Below, in pieces: positions 38,158-48,023 of a DNA stretch of 64,000 nucleotides. The translations under genes were made by a program, and so were the position numbers. Each line of letters opens with the position of its first letter. Position 1 is the first letter of the stretch. The stretch is from Thermomicrobium sp. 4228-Ro (GTDB lineage: Bacteria; Chloroflexota; Chloroflexia; Thermomicrobiales; Thermomicrobiaceae): NCBI RefSeq assembly GCF_026241205.1, contig NZ_JAPFQM010000001.1, positions 496,001 through 560,000 on the forward strand, read 5' to 3'. The notes beneath the pieces are model-generated. The model saw nothing but the letters and a program-made list of their open reading frames with translations, ran no database searches and was not told the DNA's origin.

Positions 38158-39123
38158 TCACTCCGTGACGAGAGGCACGACCTCGCGCGCGAGCAAATCC
38201 AGCCCATCCAGGTCGTCGAGATCGAACATATGGAGCTGGATGCGTTCGACGCCGAGGGCACCCCAATTCCGGATCTGGGCAGCGATCTCCCGAGGTGTCC
38301 CCACGAGCATCCAGCGTCGCCGCGACTCCCCGAGGATTCGATCGGGATCGACTGCGCCCGGATCGAGGCCGCGCCAGGCAGCCATCTTGCGTGCCTTCTC
38401 GCGGAGTTCGACCTGATTCCGCCCGATGAGGTACGTCAACATCAGCGTCCGCTCGATCATTCGCGGGTCGCGACCGATCGCTCGGCAATAGTCCTCCAGC
38501 AAGCGATTCTTGCGAACGAAGCCGTCTGGGTCGGTGAAACCGGGATTCCACTCATCGGCGAACTCAGCCACGATCCGGAGCGTCTTCTGCTCACCCCCGC
38601 CGCCGATCAGGATCGGTACTCCCTCGGGGCGCAGCGGTGGCGGCCGCAACACCGCACCATCCAACCGGAAGAAGCGGCCCGAGTACGTGACCGGCTCTCC
38701 GGTCCACAACTGCCGGATAATTTCCAAGGCCTCACGAAGGCGAGCCAGCCGCTGGCCCGGGGGCGCTAAGACGAAACCGAAGGCCTCGTGCTCCCGCTGC
38801 TGCCAGCCTGCTCCGACTCCGAGGATATACCGTCCCCCGGAGAGGTGATCGAGCGCCACGGCATTCTGTGCGAGCTCGACTGGATGCCGGTACGTCGTCG
38901 GCGAGACGAGCTGCCCCAAGCGGACCCGCGACGTCTTCAGCGCTGCTGCCGTCAGTGCCGGCCACATCGCGAGTGACTCCTTGACGAGCCCCGGAATGAC
39001 GGTCCACACGTGATCCGAGGTCCAAATCGACTCGAATCCGACTCGTTCCGCAAAGTCCACGACACGTAACCAGCCGTCCCAGGTGACGTCCTCCTGGATG
39101 GCCACCATCACCCCGAGCTGCAT
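38158..39123 (-). CDS. LLM-class F420/flavin-dependent oxidoreductase, copy 2
   Basis: 321 residues, closely similar to the flanking copies through its whole length, including WTSDHVWTVIPG, LSGGRYILGVGAGWQQREH and the C-terminal DLDDLDGLDLLAREVVP. The most divergent of the three near the substrate side (VWTVIPGLVKES instead of LFSVLG/LFSVVG), suggesting a different substrate. 112 bases after copy 3, a gap rich in A and T for this genome, where a separate promoter could lie. Confidence 0.85.
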   Translation of the reverse strand: MQLGVMVAIQEDVTWDGWLRVVDFAERVGFESIWTSDHVWTVIPGLVKESLAMWPALTAAALKTSRVRLGQLVSPTTYRHPVELAQNAVALDHLSGGRYILGVGAGWQQREHEAFGFVLAPPGQRLARLREALEIIRQLWTGEPVTYSGRFFRLDGAVLRPPPLRPEGVPILIGGGGEQKTLRIVAEFADEWNPGFTDPDGFVRKNRLLEDYCRAIGRDPRMIERTLMLTYLIGRNQVELREKARKMAAWRGLDPGAVDPDRILGESRRRWMLVGTPREIAAQIRNWGALGVERIQLHMFDLDDLDGLDLLAREVVPLVTE

Positions 39124-39235
39124 CGCTTCACGCCCTACCCTTCCCGCACCACGACGATCGCATGATATTCAGTATCGAATTACCAGGCGACACGAAGCAC
39201 CACCAGCATATTAGTCGTCGCCTCGCTTCCTCACG

Positions 39236-40210
39236 TCACACGTACGGGAGAACGTCTTCGGCCAGTAACTCGATCTGCTCCGTATCGTCGAGGTCAAGCG
39301 TCTGCAGCATCACGAGGTCAACTCCGAGCGATCCCCAGTATCGGAGCTGGTCGACGATCTCCGCCGGTCGCCCCACGAACCACCAGCGTCGGCGTAGTTC
39401 GGCGAGGAATTCGTCCGGCTCGTATCGCCTCGTGAAGTACAGCGGCTGCTCACCCGTCAAGTAGTCCTGCAGCCGCATGGCGCGCCGCCGGAGCTCGTCA
39501 TGCGTCCGGCCGATCACATACCCGGCCATCAACGTCCGGCGAATCGTGCTCGGGTCGCGACCGAGTGCCTCACAATACTCTCGCAGGCGCTCGTCCTTCC
39601 GTCGGAATCCGTCCGGATCCGTAAAACCCGGATTCCATTCGGTCGCGAATTCGGCCACGAGGCGCAGGGTTTTCCGCTCTCCTCCACCCCCGATCATGAT
39701 CGGCACGCCGTCCGGTCGACTCGGTCGAGGACGAAGCACAGCGTCCCCGAGCTGGAAGTGCTTGCCCGAAAAATGGACGCGTTCCCCACTCCATAGGAGA
39801 CGCACGATGCACAGCGCTTCTTCGAGCCGTTCCAACCGTTCCGCTACCGGAGGCAGCCGAAAACCGAAAGCACGATGCTCGCGCTCGAACCAACCAGCGC
39901 CGATACCCAGAACATACCGCCCGCCGGAGAGATGGTCGAGTGCCACCGCATTCTGAGCCAGCTCCACCGGGTGTCGGAAGGTCACGGGCGAGACCAGTTG
40001 CCCGAAACGGATCCGCCGCGTCCGCAGCGCAACCGCGGTCAGTGATGGCCAGAGCGCCAGCGATCCGCGATCGGCCGCACCGACGACCGAGAAGAGATGA
40101 TCTGACCGCCAGAGCGAATCGAAACCGAGCGACTCAGCCAGATCGACGATCCGCAACCACCGATCCCAGGTAACGTCCTCCTGCCCTTCGACCATGATGC
40201 CGAGCCGCAT
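39236..40210 (-). CDS. LLM-class F420/flavin-dependent oxidoreductase, copy 3
   Basis: 324 residues, same family: GIMVEGQEDVTWDRWLRIV, SLWRSDHLFSVVGAADRG, LSGGRYVLGIGAGWFEREH. It starts nine bases after the ybaB stop, so the LLM genes are probably the tail of a recN-ybaB transcript. No function is known for this arrangement. Confidence 0.85.
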   Translation of the reverse strand: MRLGIMVEGQEDVTWDRWLRIVDLAESLGFDSLWRSDHLFSVVGAADRGSLALWPSLTAVALRTRRIRFGQLVSPVTFRHPVELAQNAVALDHLSGGRYVLGIGAGWFEREHRAFGFRLPPVAERLERLEEALCIVRLLWSGERVHFSGKHFQLGDAVLRPRPSRPDGVPIMIGGGGERKTLRLVAEFATEWNPGFTDPDGFRRKDERLREYCEALGRDPSTIRRTLMAGYVIGRTHDELRRRAMRLQDYLTGEQPLYFTRRYEPDEFLAELRRRWWFVGRPAEIVDQLRYWGSLGVDLVMLQTLDLDDTEQIELLAEDVLPYV

Positions 40211-40219
40211 CGTCCCCCC

Positions 40220-40528
40220 TTACATTCCACCTGGGAAAGGAAGCCCGAGGCCACCCGCGAGTGCTCCCACTTTCGCGTTCACCTGCTCTTCGACGCGGCG
40301 GAGCGCATCATTGATCGCTGCAGCGATCAGATCTTCCAGCATTTCGACATCGCCAGCCTCGACGACACTCGGGTCGAGATGCACACGCTGGACCTGACGA
40401 AGTCCGTTCACCTCCACGCGGACTGCTCCACCACCCGCTGACCCTTGCACGACGAGTTCAGCCAGTTCGGCCTGGAGTTTCGCGAGTTGTTCCTGTACCT
40501 GTTTCAACAACCGCATATTGGGCTGCAC
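40220..40528 (-). CDS. ebfC: YbaB/EbfC family nucleoid-associated protein
   Basis: 102 residues. N-terminal coiled segment (KQVQEQLAKLQAELAEL) and the core VVQGSAGGGAVRVEVNGLRQ and VHLDPSVVEAGDVEMLEDLI, diagnostic of the family. Binds DNA as a dimer. In most bacteria ybaB accompanies dnaX and recR; here it follows recN with a four-base gap. Confidence 0.93.
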   Translation of the reverse strand: MQPNMRLLKQVQEQLAKLQAELAELVVQGSAGGGAVRVEVNGLRQVQRVHLDPSVVEAGDVEMLEDLIAAAINDALRRVEEQVNAKVGALAGGLGLPFPGGM

Positions 40529-40531
40529 GCA

Positions 40532-42316
40532 TCACCTCCGAACGCTACGCTCTGATCGTACCGATGACCGCACCGGTGCACCCACACCTGTAAGCACCGC
40601 CTTCCGTTGCTCGACCCGCTCGATCATCGCGCGGGCATTCGCCAGCGACTCGGGAGTCACTGGGGTACCGTCGAGCATCGCTGCCAACTCCTCCAGCCGC
40701 TCCTCACCGTGCAGCAGGTGAACGCGCGTTTCGGTCGTCCCATCCACGACGTGTTTGGTGATCTTGAAGTGCCGATCCGCGAACGCGGCGATTTGCGGTA
40801 GATGACTGATCACGATCACCTGGTGCTGGCGCGCCAATTGCCACAAACGCTCCCCGACCACTTGCGCACTCCGGCTTCCGATCCCGACATCGATCTCGTC
40901 GAACACGAGTGTCGGTGTGTCATCGACCTCCGACAGAATCGACTTCAAAGCCAGCATCAGGCGTGCCAGTTCCCCACCCGAAGCGATCCGCGCCAAGGAT
41001 CGCGGCTCCTGTCCCGGATTCGGTGCCATCACGAACTCGATGCGATCCCAGCCGGCTTCGGTACACCGATCGGCTGCAGCGAGTGGATCCGAGATCGCGG
41101 GCCCATCTCCAAACGAGACGATGAACACGCCCTGTCCCAGGCGCAGAGCACGCATCGCCTCGCTCATCGCCTCCTCGAGAGCTCGTGCCGCTTCGCGACG
41201 ACGCTCGCTGAGTTCCTTCGCCAACCGAACCACGGTCGCAGCAAGCTCGGCGATTTGCGCTTCCAGTTGAGAAATCCGTTCTCCGCTCGATTCGAGCGAC
41301 GCGAGTTCACAGCGCGCTCGCTCGGCATAGTCGAGAATCACCTCGATCGTGTCGCCGTACTTGCGCTTGAGGCGGCGGATCGTATCGATCCGATCCTCGA
41401 CCGCTGTCAAGCGTTCCGGATCAGCGTTGATCCCTACTACGTACGCACCGATCGTACGCGCAACATCCTGGAGCACGTAGAGCGCGTCGCGCAACTGCTC
41501 AGCGAGTGTCTGTTGCCCAGGATCCAGGCGGCCGAGTTCATCGAGGCGAACACTCGCGCGCCGGAGGCCATCGAGTAGTCCGAGCTCCTCCCCCTCGAGA
41601 AGCGCCAACACCTCCGTAGCCAGCTGCGCCAACCGCTCGGCATTCTGCAGCCGCGCCCGTTCAGCGAGAAGCTCGTCTTCTTCACCCGGGCGCAAGCGAG
41701 CGGACTCGATCTCCTGGATCTGGTACCGTAGAAGGTCCGCTCGATGCTCGCGCTCTCGCTCCTCCGCCCGCAGTTGTTCGAGCTGGCGTCGCACGGAGCG
41801 ATATTCCTGCACCGTACGCGCGAGTTCCTCGCGGAGACCGAGCAGTCCTGCATACCGATCGAGGAGTTCCAGTTGCCGCTCCGTCTTCAGGAGCGAGAGA
41901 TGATCGCTCTGGCCGTGAATATCGACGAGCGCGCTGCCGATCGTGCTCAGCACACTCGCTGGTACAGCCTGACCGTTGATGCGGGCTAGACTCCGGCCAC
42001 TCGCCTGAAGTTCACGCGTCACGATCAACTGGCCGTCCTCGGGCTCGACGCCGTACTCGGCGAGCTGGGAGAGCAGTGCTCCACCTGCCGGCGAATCGGA
42101 CAGGTCGAAAATGGCCTCCGCCCAGGCACGTGCCGCACCGGACCGTACCAGGTCACTCGATGCGCGAGCACCCAGTACGAGTCCCAGTGCATCGATCAGA
42201 ATCGATTTCCCTGCGCCGGTCTCCCCGGTGAGTGCCGTCAGTCCGGGTCCGAACTCGAGTTGGACGTCCCGGATGATCGCCAGGTTGCGCACACTCAGCT
42301 GCACCAGCATGGGCAT
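40532..42316 (-). CDS. recN: DNA repair protein RecN
   Basis: SMC-like ATPase for double-strand break repair. Walker A GETGAGKS near residue 37, a long central coiled coil, ABC signature and Walker B near the C-terminus (RIASGGELARLMLALK; TLVFDEIDVGIGSRSA). About 594 residues. Of several in-frame starts I favour ATG 42316 (MPMLVQLSVRN); the frame is open to 42349 (GTG). Confidence 0.95.
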   Translation of the reverse strand: MPMLVQLSVRNLAIIRDVQLEFGPGLTALTGETGAGKSILIDALGLVLGARASSDLVRSGAARAWAEAIFDLSDSPAGGALLSQLAEYGVEPEDGQLIVTRELQASGRSLARINGQAVPASVLSTIGSALVDIHGQSDHLSLLKTERQLELLDRYAGLLGLREELARTVQEYRSVRRQLEQLRAEEREREHRADLLRYQIQEIESARLRPGEEDELLAERARLQNAERLAQLATEVLALLEGEELGLLDGLRRASVRLDELGRLDPGQQTLAEQLRDALYVLQDVARTIGAYVVGINADPERLTAVEDRIDTIRRLKRKYGDTIEVILDYAERARCELASLESSGERISQLEAQIAELAATVVRLAKELSERRREAARALEEAMSEAMRALRLGQGVFIVSFGDGPAISDPLAAADRCTEAGWDRIEFVMAPNPGQEPRSLARIASGGELARLMLALKSILSEVDDTPTLVFDEIDVGIGSRSAQVVGERLWQLARQHQVIVISHLPQIAAFADRHFKITKHVVDGTTETRVHLLHGEERLEELAAMLDGTPVTPESLANARAMIERVEQRKAVLTGVGAPVRSSVRSERSVRR

Positions 42317-42444
42317 AACGATTCGTTCAACCCCTCCGGGCCGAATCACGTCGGCTGTTCGCTTAATTGTACGGCACGCGGCCTCACTGACCGTCGGTTA
42401 CACTCTCAGCGAATCGAACGCGTACGTGGACGGGGAGGGACAAC

Positions 42445-44208
42445 GTGGTGAACGATCGGATGACCCAGGATGTCTGGCGAGTCGCCCTCGCCCAGGTCGA
42501 CCCGACAGTTGGCGATTTCGCGGGCAACCTCCGACTCGTCCGTGACTACGCTCGGCAGGCTGCGGAGCTGGGAGCACAGATCATCGCTTTTCCTGAATTG
42601 GTCATTACGGGATATCCACCGGAAGATCTTCTCCTGAAGGTCAGCTTCATCGAAGCAGCACGGAGAGCGCTGTTCCAGCTCGTCGACACGGTGCCGGATC
42701 GCGTGCTGATCGTCGGCGTACCGTGGGCCCAAGGCGGCATGCTTTTCAACAGTGCAGCTGTGCTCGCCCGTGGCGATCTCGTCGCCGTCGTACCGAAGCA
42801 CCACCTGCCGACCTACGGCGTCTTCGACGAAGACCGCTATTTTGCGCGCGGCACCGAGACGTTTCGCTTCCTCTGGGGGAATCTCCGCTTCGGTGTGACG
42901 ATCTGTGAGGATATCTGGTATCCGATCGGACCAGCCAGCAGTCTGGCAACGCACGGTATCGATCTCCTCGTGAACATCAATGGCTCTCCGTATCACCGTG
43001 GGAAGTGGCACCAGCGCCAGACCATGCTCCAGACACGGGCCTCCGACTATGGCTGTTACCTGGCGTACGTCAACATGGTCGGGGGGCAGGACGAACTCGT
43101 CTTCGACGGGAATAGCCTCGTCCTCGATCCGAACGGCAATGTTCTCTTTCGCGGAGCATCGTTCGAGGAAGATCTGATTGTCGTCGATATCCCGGTTACT
43201 CGTGTCCTTTCCAGCTGGCTGCATGACCCGCGCCGGCGCTGGCTGGCTCGCCTCGAGTCCCACGCTCACCTCCCAGTGAGCGACCACCCGATTCCCTTAC
43301 CGGTTCCCGAGCATCCACTTCCGCCACTGCCGGACCATCTGCGGCGCCCGCGTGTGCCCTTGGACGGAGTAGCCGAAGTCTATCGAGCGCTCGTCACCGG
43401 CGTTCGCGACTATGTCCGCAAGACCGGCTTCCGCACAGCGGTGATCGGCTTATCAGGGGGGATCGACTCTTCTCTGACTGCCTGTATCGCGGCTGACGCA
43501 CTGGGCCCGGAGAACGTCACTGGCCTCTCGATGCCGAGCCGCTATTCCTCGCGCCACAGCATCGATGACGCCGAAGCACTCGCCCGCAATTTGGGTATCC
43601 ATTTCCATATCGTTCCAATCGAGACGGTGCACCACGCCTTCCGCGAGATCCTGGCTCCGCTCGGCAACCAGCCGGAGGAACCTGACGTCGCGGACGAGAA
43701 CCTGCAGGCGCGCATCCGTGGCACGATCCTCATGACATACTCCAATCGCTTCGGCCCGATCGTCCTGACCACGGGCAATAAATCGGAGATGGCATGTGGG
43801 TACTCGACATTGTACGGTGATATGGCAGGCGGTTTCGGCGTTCTCAAAGACGTACCGAAGTTGCTGGTCTACGAACTGGCACGGTACCGCAACTCGATTT
43901 CGCCCGTCATACCAGAGCGAGTCTTCACGAAGCCACCCTCCGCTGAACTACGGCCGAACCAGAAGGACGTCGACACCCTACCGCCGTTCGAAATTTTGGA
44001 TCCGTTGCTGGAACTGTATGTCGAACACGACATGAGTCGCGAGGAACTGATCCGTCAGGGCTTCGACCCTGCGATCGTCGATCGCGTCATCGCGATGGTC
44101 GACCGAGCCGAGTACAAACGTCGGCAGGCACCGCCCGGCGTGAAACTCTCGCCCCGTGCATTCGGCCGCGATCGGCGGCTGCCCATCGCCAACTGGTTCC
44201 GGGGCTGA
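42445..44208 (+). CDS. nadE: Glutamine-dependent NAD+ synthetase
   Basis: 587 residues. N-terminal nitrilase-type glutaminase domain: FPELVITGYPPEDLL with the catalytic Glu, KHHLPTYGVFDE with Lys and GVTICEDIW with the Cys. C-terminal synthetase domain with ATP pyrophosphatase loop GLSGGIDSSLTA. Makes NAD from deamido-NAD, ATP and glutamine. GTG at 42445 (or 42448) follows GGGGAGGG; the conserved domain begins at about residue 10. Adjacent to the NAD(H)-sensing regulator Rex, on the same strand. Confidence 0.96.
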   Translation: MVNDRMTQDVWRVALAQVDPTVGDFAGNLRLVRDYARQAAELGAQIIAFPELVITGYPPEDLLLKVSFIEAARRALFQLVDTVPDRVLIVGVPWAQGGMLFNSAAVLARGDLVAVVPKHHLPTYGVFDEDRYFARGTETFRFLWGNLRFGVTICEDIWYPIGPASSLATHGIDLLVNINGSPYHRGKWHQRQTMLQTRASDYGCYLAYVNMVGGQDELVFDGNSLVLDPNGNVLFRGASFEEDLIVVDIPVTRVLSSWLHDPRRRWLARLESHAHLPVSDHPIPLPVPEHPLPPLPDHLRRPRVPLDGVAEVYRALVTGVRDYVRKTGFRTAVIGLSGGIDSSLTACIAADALGPENVTGLSMPSRYSSRHSIDDAEALARNLGIHFHIVPIETVHHAFREILAPLGNQPEEPDVADENLQARIRGTILMTYSNRFGPIVLTTGNKSEMACGYSTLYGDMAGGFGVLKDVPKLLVYELARYRNSISPVIPERVFTKPPSAELRPNQKDVDTLPPFEILDPLLELYVEHDMSREELIRQGFDPAIVDRVIAMVDRAEYKRRQAPPGVKLSPRAFGRDRRLPIANWFRG

Positions 44209-44291
44209 GCCCGGATTTGCACGAAACGACGCGATACTGTACAGTTGCCGCGCACGACGCATTGCAACGCTCGCGTGTATCCGGAACGAAC

Positions 44292-45029
44292 ATGAACGGG
44301 GGCACAGCAGCGGTGCGCAACGGCGCGGTACCTGACGTCGTCATCCGACGACTTCCACTGTATTTGCGAACCTTGCGCCAGCTCCGGCGAGATGGTTGGC
44401 AAGCGATCTCTTCGGAGGAGCTGGCGAAGTTCCTCGGTACGACGGCTGCCCAGGTTCGTCGCGATTTCTCGTACTTCGGTCGATTCGGAAAACAAGGCTA
44501 CGGCTACGATGTCGAGACGCTCATCCGTGAACTCGAAGCCATCCTGAACCTCGACCGAACCTGGAACATTGCCCTGGTGGGCTACGGCAACCTCGGGCAG
44601 GCCATCGCTCACCACCGCGGGTTCGAACCGAACGGGTTCCGGATCGCTGCGATATTCGCGAAGAGCCCTGAGCACGTTGGGCAAGTCGTGAACGGCATCG
44701 TCGTCCGGCCTGAGACGGAGATCGAGCGTGTCGTGCGCGAACTCGCGATTCGGATCGGTATCCTCGCTGTACCAGCCGAGGCAGCGCAGGAAGTCGCGGA
44801 CAAGCTGATCGCGGGGGGAGTGCGTGCTCTCCTCAACTATGCGCCCGTCACCCTCCACGTGCCACCCGGCATTGTCGTCCGCGATATCGACCCGATCGGT
44901 GCACTGCAGAGCATGACGTACTATCTCGCATCGCGGGAACCGGGCTTCGACACGGACGGGACACCAGCACCCGAAAGTCTCGACCTCACGACAGTAGTTG
45001 CCGAAGTGAAACGTCAGGCATCGCGCTGA
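44292..45029 (+). CDS. rex: Redox-sensing transcriptional repressor Rex
   Basis: 245 residues. Winged-helix DNA-binding domain (PDVVIRRLPLYLRTLRQLRR; SSEELAKFLGTTAAQVRRDFSYFG) followed by a Rossmann NADH-binding domain (ALVGYGNLGQAIAHH, motif GxGxxG) and a C-terminal helix with PVTLHVPPGIVVRDIDP. NADH binding releases Rex from operators of the TTGTGA-N6-TCACAA type. Start ATG 44292; an in-frame TTG at 44217 would add 25 unconserved residues. A matching operator precedes the complex III operon. Confidence 0.94.
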   Translation: MNGGTAAVRNGAVPDVVIRRLPLYLRTLRQLRRDGWQAISSEELAKFLGTTAAQVRRDFSYFGRFGKQGYGYDVETLIRELEAILNLDRTWNIALVGYGNLGQAIAHHRGFEPNGFRIAAIFAKSPEHVGQVVNGIVVRPETEIERVVRELAIRIGILAVPAEAAQEVADKLIAGGVRALLNYAPVTLHVPPGIVVRDIDPIGALQSMTYYLASREPGFDTDGTPAPESLDLTTVVAEVKRQASR

Positions 45030-45444
45030 GGAACGCGATCAGTAACAAGAGATCGGCGAGGAGAACGATCGCCGAAACAGCGAGTGGGAAGGTGAAACCC
45101 AGGCTCTGAACATACTCTTCCAGTCCGCCGATCTGGCTCACGAGTACGAGATAGACCAGCCAACCGATCGCGATCAACACCGCGCCGAGGACGAGTACCG
45201 GAGAAGCTGACAAGTCACGCCACGCAAGCAACGCGAGATTCAGTAGCAGCAGGACGATTCCAGGAAATACCAAGCTACCGACCACCATCCAGAGAAGGCG
45301 CAGCCCTTCCGAGGACGCCCAACCAGCGGCTGGCCGATGAAGCCGTGGCGACACTCGTTCGAGGAAATCCTCTGTCAGTTCGATCGTGACGAGAAGGAGG
45401 GCACTGATGAGAACCAGTAACCATACTCTGAGATCGAGAGACAC
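44986..45444 (-). CDS. Small membrane protein, four helices
   Basis: 152 residues with four hydrophobic helices (about 5-23, 50-71, 82-104, 120-142). No motif recognised. GTG start at 45444. The 3' end overlaps the rex 3' end by 44 bases (convergent), which is unusual but the helices are regular enough to support a real gene. Confidence 0.6.
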   Translation of the reverse strand: MSLDLRVWLLVLISALLLVTIELTEDFLERVSPRLHRPAAGWASSEGLRLLWMVVGSLVFPGIVLLLLNLALLAWRDLSASPVLVLGAVLIAIGWLVYLVLVSQIGGLEEYVQSLGFTFPLAVSAIVLLADLLLLIAFLSAMPDVSLRQLLS

Positions 45445-45678
45445 CTCTCGTCCCTATCCTCGATCCAACGTATCACCCCGCTCCGGCGCCGGATCTCCTC
45501 GCTGCCCAGTACCCTACCACGCGCTTGACACACCGGCAATCGTGTCCGTACGACTGGAAACAGCTCTCGGCAGAGTCCTCGATGGGAGCCACGATCACCG
45601 GCTCACCGGAAGGGCACCGATACAGAACTGCGCTCCTCACTGGCCATGCTCAACGACCAGCTTCGCCGGGTCCAAATC

Positions 45679-46641
45679 TCATCCCGAACCTGCCTCGACG
45701 TCGCCCCGGGTTGTTTCCCCCTGCGCGTCGACCGGACGTCCCGCCGCGCGGGCGCGTGCGAGTGTCCGCTCCGCCATCCGCAGACTCGCGGCATCCAGCA
45801 TCGTCGTGCCGATCGCCGTGGCTCCCTGCCCACCCCGCTCCGCTTCTCGATAGCGCTGCACCACACGCCACGCCCACGCGACCTCTTCATCGGTCGGCGT
45901 GAACACCTCGTTCACGACTGCGATCTGCGCTGGATGGATACACCACTTCCCATCGTAGCCCAGCGCGCGCGCCCGCAGCGCAGCGCGCCGCAGCCCTTCC
46001 GGATCGCGGAAATCCGCATAGGGGCCATCGATTGCCAGCAGTCCAAAAGCACGCGCTGCGACGAGCAAGCGGTGCATGGGGTAATCCAGGCGGGAACCCT
46101 CGTACAGCTCGTCCCACTGGTCGAAAGCACCGATCGCGGTCATCGGCATCCCGACCGACGCGGCGTAATCGCCAGGCCCGAAGACGAGCGCACGCAAGCG
46201 GTCCGTCGTCCGGGCGATCGCCTCCACCTCGATCAACCCCTTCGCTGTCTCTACCTGTACCTCGAGCGCGATACGCCCCACTCGTCCGCACGCCGCTTCG
46301 AGCGTGTCGAGGACCCTTGCAACCGCTTCGACATCAGCCGGGCTGTTCACCTTCGGGACGATGAGGATGTCGACCGACCCATTCGTTCCAGCAACCAGCT
46401 CCACCAGATCGCGATACCAATACGGTGAATCGACCGGGTTGATGCGCACCGCCCGCGGCCGTCCTCGCCAGTCGAGCTCCAGTAACGCGCGACAGACTGC
46501 TCGACGCGCATCGTCCTTGGCTGTGTCCGCGACCGAGTCCTCCAGGTCCAGAAAGACCAGATCAGCTTCCGACCGGAGCCCCTTCTCGAAGAGCTCAGGA
46601 CGCGATCCCGGTACTGAGAGGACGCTGCGTTCCGCGCTCAC
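45679..46641 (-). CDS. HpcH/HpaI aldolase / CitE-type CoA-ester lyase
   Basis: 320 residues, TIM barrel, related to malyl-CoA lyase and citrate lyase beta subunit. RSVLSVPGSRPELFEKGL (substrate-phosphate loop), VFLDLEDSV with the Mg-binding residues, LEVQVETAKGLIEVEAIA, and GKWCIHPAQIAVVNEVF. Substrate uncertain: malyl-CoA, methylmalyl-CoA or citramalyl-CoA. GTG start with AAGGAG nine bases upstream. No adjacent pathway genes. Confidence 0.88.
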   Translation of the reverse strand: MSAERSVLSVPGSRPELFEKGLRSEADLVFLDLEDSVADTAKDDARRAVCRALLELDWRGRPRAVRINPVDSPYWYRDLVELVAGTNGSVDILIVPKVNSPADVEAVARVLDTLEAACGRVGRIALEVQVETAKGLIEVEAIARTTDRLRALVFGPGDYAASVGMPMTAIGAFDQWDELYEGSRLDYPMHRLLVAARAFGLLAIDGPYADFRDPEGLRRAALRARALGYDGKWCIHPAQIAVVNEVFTPTDEEVAWAWRVVQRYREAERGGQGATAIGTTMLDAASLRMAERTLARARAAGRPVDAQGETTRGDVEAGSG

Positions 46642-46800
46642 GATTCCCTACTCCTTCATGCTGCACGATTCCTCACGCGCCACCCGTATCGAGCATCCTA
46701 CTTTCGACGCAGTCCTCGCGTCGGTCTGTACCATGACCACGCAGAGACCGTTCGTCTCGCACTCCAGCCTGAAGTCCGACTACCATCCTCGGAGGGAACG

Positions 46801-47196
46801 ATGGGAACCGACTGGGCGGCTCTGGCAGCAATGTTCCGGGAACGAGTCCGAGAAGCTACCGGTCACGATCTCGACTTCTCGCTCGAGTCGCTCGCTGTCC
46901 TCGATGACCTCCTGGACGAGTGGCTTTATCTCGCTCAAGTGTATGGCAGCGAGCGTCCGCATGACTTGAGCGAGCTGGAGCAACCGCTGATCGCGTACGT
47001 CGGCGAGACGTTGCGCCAGAACTTCGGAGGCCAGTGGGTCGAGCGACCGACCGGTTCGGTTTTACGTATTTCCCACGCGATCGATCTGGATCTTCGCCCA
47101 CTCGTACAGGCGACACTCGTACACCAGCATCCACCCAGTTTCGCTCGCCTCGCCAGCGCACTGGAACGTGAACTGGAAGAGCGTGCTTGGAAGTGA
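46801..47196 (+). CDS. Hypothetical protein
   Basis: 131 residues, soluble. Not recognised. Features seen: an acidic, tryptophan-containing N-terminus, a helix with DDLLDEWLYLAQVYG, and a middle VGETLRQNFGGQWVE, which is reminiscent of DUF3806-like proteins, though I cannot confirm this. Strong SD (CGGAGGG). It overlaps the DUF429 gene by 10 bases, so they form a pair. Confidence 0.65.
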   Translation: MGTDWAALAAMFRERVREATGHDLDFSLESLAVLDDLLDEWLYLAQVYGSERPHDLSELEQPLIAYVGETLRQNFGGQWVERPTGSVLRISHAIDLDLRPLVQATLVHQHPPSFARLASALERELEERAWK

Positions 47197-48023
47197 TCGT
47201 CTTCGAGTCTCTGATTGGCATCGACTTCTCCGCAGCGAAAGATGCGAGCAAACGTATCTGGATCGCTCGCGCAACACCGCGCGGAGAGCGACTCCACATC
47301 GACGCAGTCCATTCGGCGGCCGAACGCTTCGGTCGGACTCGCCCGCACGCGATCGACGGGCTCGTCTCGTTCCTGGCTACGAGCGCTGGAAGCCTCGTCG
47401 CGTGCGATGCCTGCTTCGGCCTGCCTCTTCCACTCGTCGAGCAGCCGTGGAAAGAATGGATCCACACCTATCCCTCCCGGTTCCCGACGGCGGAAACGCT
47501 CCGGGCAGCTGGTCGCACGGCCGACGGGCATGAACGCCGTCGCCTTACCGACCGAGTGGCAGGTGCACCGTTCGCTCCGACTAACCTCCGATTGTATCGA
47601 CAGACCGATTTGTGGCTCCGTTGCATCCTCGGTGAACTCGTCCGGCGAGAGGTGGCCACGATCGCACCGTTCCAGGAACCTGAGCCACCCAAGCCACATC
47701 TGATCGAAGTCTGTCCTGCAGTATCGTTACGGACCTGGGGCTTGCCGTACCGCGGCTACAAGGGGAGGGAGCTCGTGCAGCGAGCGATGCGCTCTCGGAT
47801 CGCTCGGGCCCTCCTCGAGTTCGGCATCGACTGCTCACCCGATGTGCTCGCACGCCTCGTCGAGCAGCCGGGTGGTGATGCGCTCGACGCGGTCCTCGCA
47901 GTCGTCACCGCTTGGCTCGTCTCGCGAGACGGATCACTTCAGGTTGTCTTGCCACCCGAAGCCTACCGTGAAGGCTGGATCTTCACCGGTCATCGACCGC
48001 CTCCTGCTGCAAGCTCGCGATAG
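47187..48023 (+). CDS. DUF429 family protein (RNase H-fold, predicted nuclease)
   Basis: 278 residues. N-terminal IGIDFSAAKDASKRIWIA and, further on, VACDACFGLP and LIEVCPAVSLRTWG give the DUF429 pattern; acidic residues could bind a metal in an RNase H-like fold. A GTG at 47193 is an alternative to TTG 47187. It overlaps the convergent glycosyltransferase by 34 bases. Biological role not known. Confidence 0.75.
   Translation: MEVIVFESLIGIDFSAAKDASKRIWIARATPRGERLHIDAVHSAAERFGRTRPHAIDGLVSFLATSAGSLVACDACFGLPLPLVEQPWKEWIHTYPSRFPTAETLRAAGRTADGHERRRLTDRVAGAPFAPTNLRLYRQTDLWLRCILGELVRREVATIAPFQEPEPPKPHLIEVCPAVSLRTWGLPYRGYKGRELVQRAMRSRIARALLEFGIDCSPDVLARLVEQPGGDALDAVLAVVTAWLVSRDGSLQVVLPPEAYREGWIFTGHRPPPAASSR

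Noticed and set aside
44217-44291. N-terminal extension of Rex from TTG 44217
   Set aside because: Not conserved in the Rex family and the DNA has no suitable ribosome-binding site for it.
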